A stretch of 7,123 nt of DNA from assembly GCA_937888775.1 (NCBI GenBank), contig CALAQT010000329.1, positions 1 to 7,123 on the forward strand, written 5' to 3'. Position 1 is the first letter of the stretch; each line of letters opens with the position of its first letter. This DNA comes from an uncultured Actinomycetes bacterium. Its GTDB lineage: Bacteria > Actinomycetota > Thermoleophilia > Solirubrobacterales > Solirubrobacteraceae. Shown here one piece after another: positions 5,753 to 7,123 of this stretch. The notes beneath the pieces were generated by a model that worked only from the letters and a program-made list of their open reading frames with translations, ran no database searches and was not told the DNA's origin. The position numbers and the translations under genes were made by a program.

Positions 5753-7123
5753 GCGGCTCCGCGACCAGCGAGCTCATCGGGTTGACCGCGGCGCAGGCCG
5801 CCGCCCGGGTGCGCGGCGGCGAGATCAGCGCGCGAGAGCTGTTTGAGGCCTACCGGGAGCGCGCTGCCGCCGACGAGCTGAACGCGTTCACGTGGGTGGC
5901 GCCGCAGGCGCCAGAGCTGGCGCCGTCTAGCTCGGCACCCCTGGGCGGAGTCCCGGTCGCGGTCAAGGATCTGTTCTGCACCGAGGGGGTGCCCAGCCAG
6001 GCCGGCTCACGGATCCTGGAGGGCTATCGCCCCCCCTACAGCGCGACGGTGGTGGAAAAGCTGCGCCAGGCCGGCGCCCCACTGTTGGGCAAGACCAACC
6101 AGGACGAGTTCGCGATGGGCTCCTCAAACGAGAACTCGGCCTACGGCCCCGTCCTCAACCCCTGGGATCGCGGCCGGGTTCCGGGAGGCTCCTCAGGCGG
6201 GAGCGCGGCAGCGGTCGCGGCGGGGTTGGCTCCGTGGGCGATCGGCACCGATACCGGCGGATCGATCCGCCAGCCCGCGGCCCTGTGCGGGATCGTCGGC
6301 CTGAAGCCGACCTACGGCGCGTGCTCGCGCTACGGCATGATCGCGTTCGCGTCCTCGCTTGACCAGGCCGGCCCCCTTACTCGCGACGTCACCGACGCCG
6401 CGCTGCTGCTGTCCCAAATGATCGGCCAGGATCCGCGCGACAGCACCTCGCTGGCGTTTCCCGGGCTGATCGAGCTGCCCACGGCCGACCACCTGCGCGG
6501 GGTCCGCCTGGGCGTGCCTGAGGAACTGCTCGGCGGTGGCGACGACGGCGCCGGCGTGGAGGCTGGGGTGCGGGCGAATTTCGAGGCGACGTTGAAGCTC
6601 GCCGAGCAGCTGGGCGCAACGGTGGCGCCGTGCCGGCTGCCGCATGCGCCTCACGCGCTGTCGGCCTACTACCTGATCGCGCCCGCCGAGGCGTCGGCGA
6701 ACCTGGCCCGCTTCGACGGAGTGCGCTACGGCCTGCGCGTCGGCGGCGACGGCGACCTGGAGCAGATGTATAGCCGCACCCGCGCCGCGGGATTCGGCCC
6801 CGAGGTCAAGCGGCGGATCATGCTGGGCACCTACGCGCTCTCCAGCGGCTATTACGACGCCTATTACGGCACGGCCCAGAAGGTGAGAACGAAGATCTCC
6901 GAGGACTTTGCCGCGGCATTTGAGCAGCTGGACTTCGTGGTCACGCCGACCAGCCCGTGGACGGCGTTCGAGCTCGGCGCCAAGACCGACGACCCGCTGG
7001 CCATGTACCTCAATGACTTCTGCACGGTGCCGATGCCGTTGGCCGGCATCCCGGCGATCTCCATCCCCTCCGGGTGCAGCGAAGGACTGCCGGTCGGCTT
7101 CCAGCTGGCCGGACCGGCGTTCA
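5749..7123 (+). CDS. gatA: Asp-tRNA(Asn)/Glu-tRNA(Gln) amidotransferase subunit A, 3' end beyond window
   Basis: 458 codons are visible and the frame is open to the right edge; the full protein should be near 480-490 residues. GatA is the amidase-signature subunit of GatCAB. It releases ammonia from glutamine (or asparagine) and passes it to GatB for amidation of the tRNA-bound Glu or Asp. The Ser-cisSer-Lys triad is intact: Lys73 in PVAVKDLF, Ser148 in [12 protein letters not shown] and the nucleophile Ser172 in [12 protein letters not shown]. The spacings equal those of Staphylococcus aureus GatA (79, 154, 178). Also seen are [18 protein letters not shown] (114-131), [14 protein letters not shown] (glutaminase-site strand), and VTPTSP then FQLAGPAF near the edge. 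The segment between NAFTW and the catalytic Lys is short for the family, with a Pro/Ser-rich [11 protein letters not shown], but motif spacing elsewhere is normal. The start ATG overlaps the gatC stop, so translation is probably coupled. gatB is expected downstream or elsewhere in the genome. Confidence 0.96.
   Translation, partial: MSGSATSELIGLTAAQAAARVRGGEISARELFEAYRERAAADELNAFTWVAPQAPELAPSSSAPLGGVPVAVKDLFCTEGVPSQAGSRILEGYRPPYSATVVEKLRQAGAPLLGKTNQDEFAMGSSNENSAYGPVLNPWDRGRVPGGSSGGSAAAVAAGLAPWAIGTDTGGSIRQPAALCGIVGLKPTYGACSRYGMIAFASSLDQAGPLTRDVTDAALLLSQMIGQDPRDSTSLAFPGLIELPTADHLRGVRLGVPEELLGGGDDGAGVEAGVRANFEATLKLAEQLGATVAPCRLPHAPHALSAYYLIAPAEASANLARFDGVRYGLRVGGDGDLEQMYSRTRAAGFGPEVKRRIMLGTYALSSGYYDAYYGTAQKVRTKISEDFAAAFEQLDFVVTPTSPWTAFELGAKTDDPLAMYLNDFCTVPMPLAGIPAISIPSGCSEGLPVGFQLAGPAF

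Noticed and set aside
1..7123. CRISPR array, tRNA or rRNA gene, insertion sequence, integrase site
   Set aside because: I looked for spaced direct repeats, tRNA-like cloverleaf ends and CCA, terminal inverted repeats and transposase motifs, and saw none.

Overview
This is a GC-rich chromosomal segment that looks like it comes from a high-GC actinobacterium. A lineage near Thermoleophilia/Solirubrobacterales would fit: PcrA with a C-terminal Tudor-like domain, a GatCAB amidotransferase operon, GTG starts, sparse Shine-Dalgarno sites, and small multi-pass membrane proteins of unknown function. The lineage is an inference from sequence style; no search was possible.

Layout. (1) Bases 3-1010, plus strand: the 3' part of a Rho-family gene whose 5' end lies outside the window. 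It keeps the RNA-binding fold and a Walker A site but has lost most of what makes Rho a working helicase. (2) Bases 1026-1961, minus strand: a bacterial Qng1/DUF2419 protein (queuosine 5'-phosphate N-glycosylase), convergent with the Rho-like gene. (3) Bases 2008-4200, plus strand: a complete PcrA/UvrD superfamily 1 helicase, divergent from qng1 across 46 bp. (4) Bases 4197-4784 and 4874-5365, plus strand: two four-pass membrane proteins that look like diverged tandem paralogs. The first overlaps the end of pcrA by 4 bp. (5) Bases 5459-5752 and 5749-7123, plus strand: gatC and gatA, overlapping by 4 bp. gatA runs off the right edge, and gatB would be expected next. No gene-free stretch exceeds 93 bp.

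Functions together. pcrA (DNA repair, transcription-replication conflicts) and the membrane-protein pair look co-transcribed at least in part. gatCA supplies correctly amidated Gln-tRNA and/or Asn-tRNA. Qng1 frees queuine for tRNA wobble modification. The Rho-like protein would act on RNA or on Rho itself, if it acts at all.

The best candidate for something new is the Rho-like protein. At positions equivalent to the catalytic glutamate and both ATP-contacting arginines of E. coli Rho it has Val, Ala and Ala; the Q-loop segment is deleted, the R-loop segment is shortened and altered, and the C-terminus is cut short. The rest of the frame is intact and well conserved, so it looks like a maintained pseudo-enzyme and not a decayed gene. 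Other points worth a look are a 24-base AT-rich codon patch inside pcrA motif III, repeated GTCGCGG heptamers ahead of an apparently leaderless gatC, and a strong excess of GATC.
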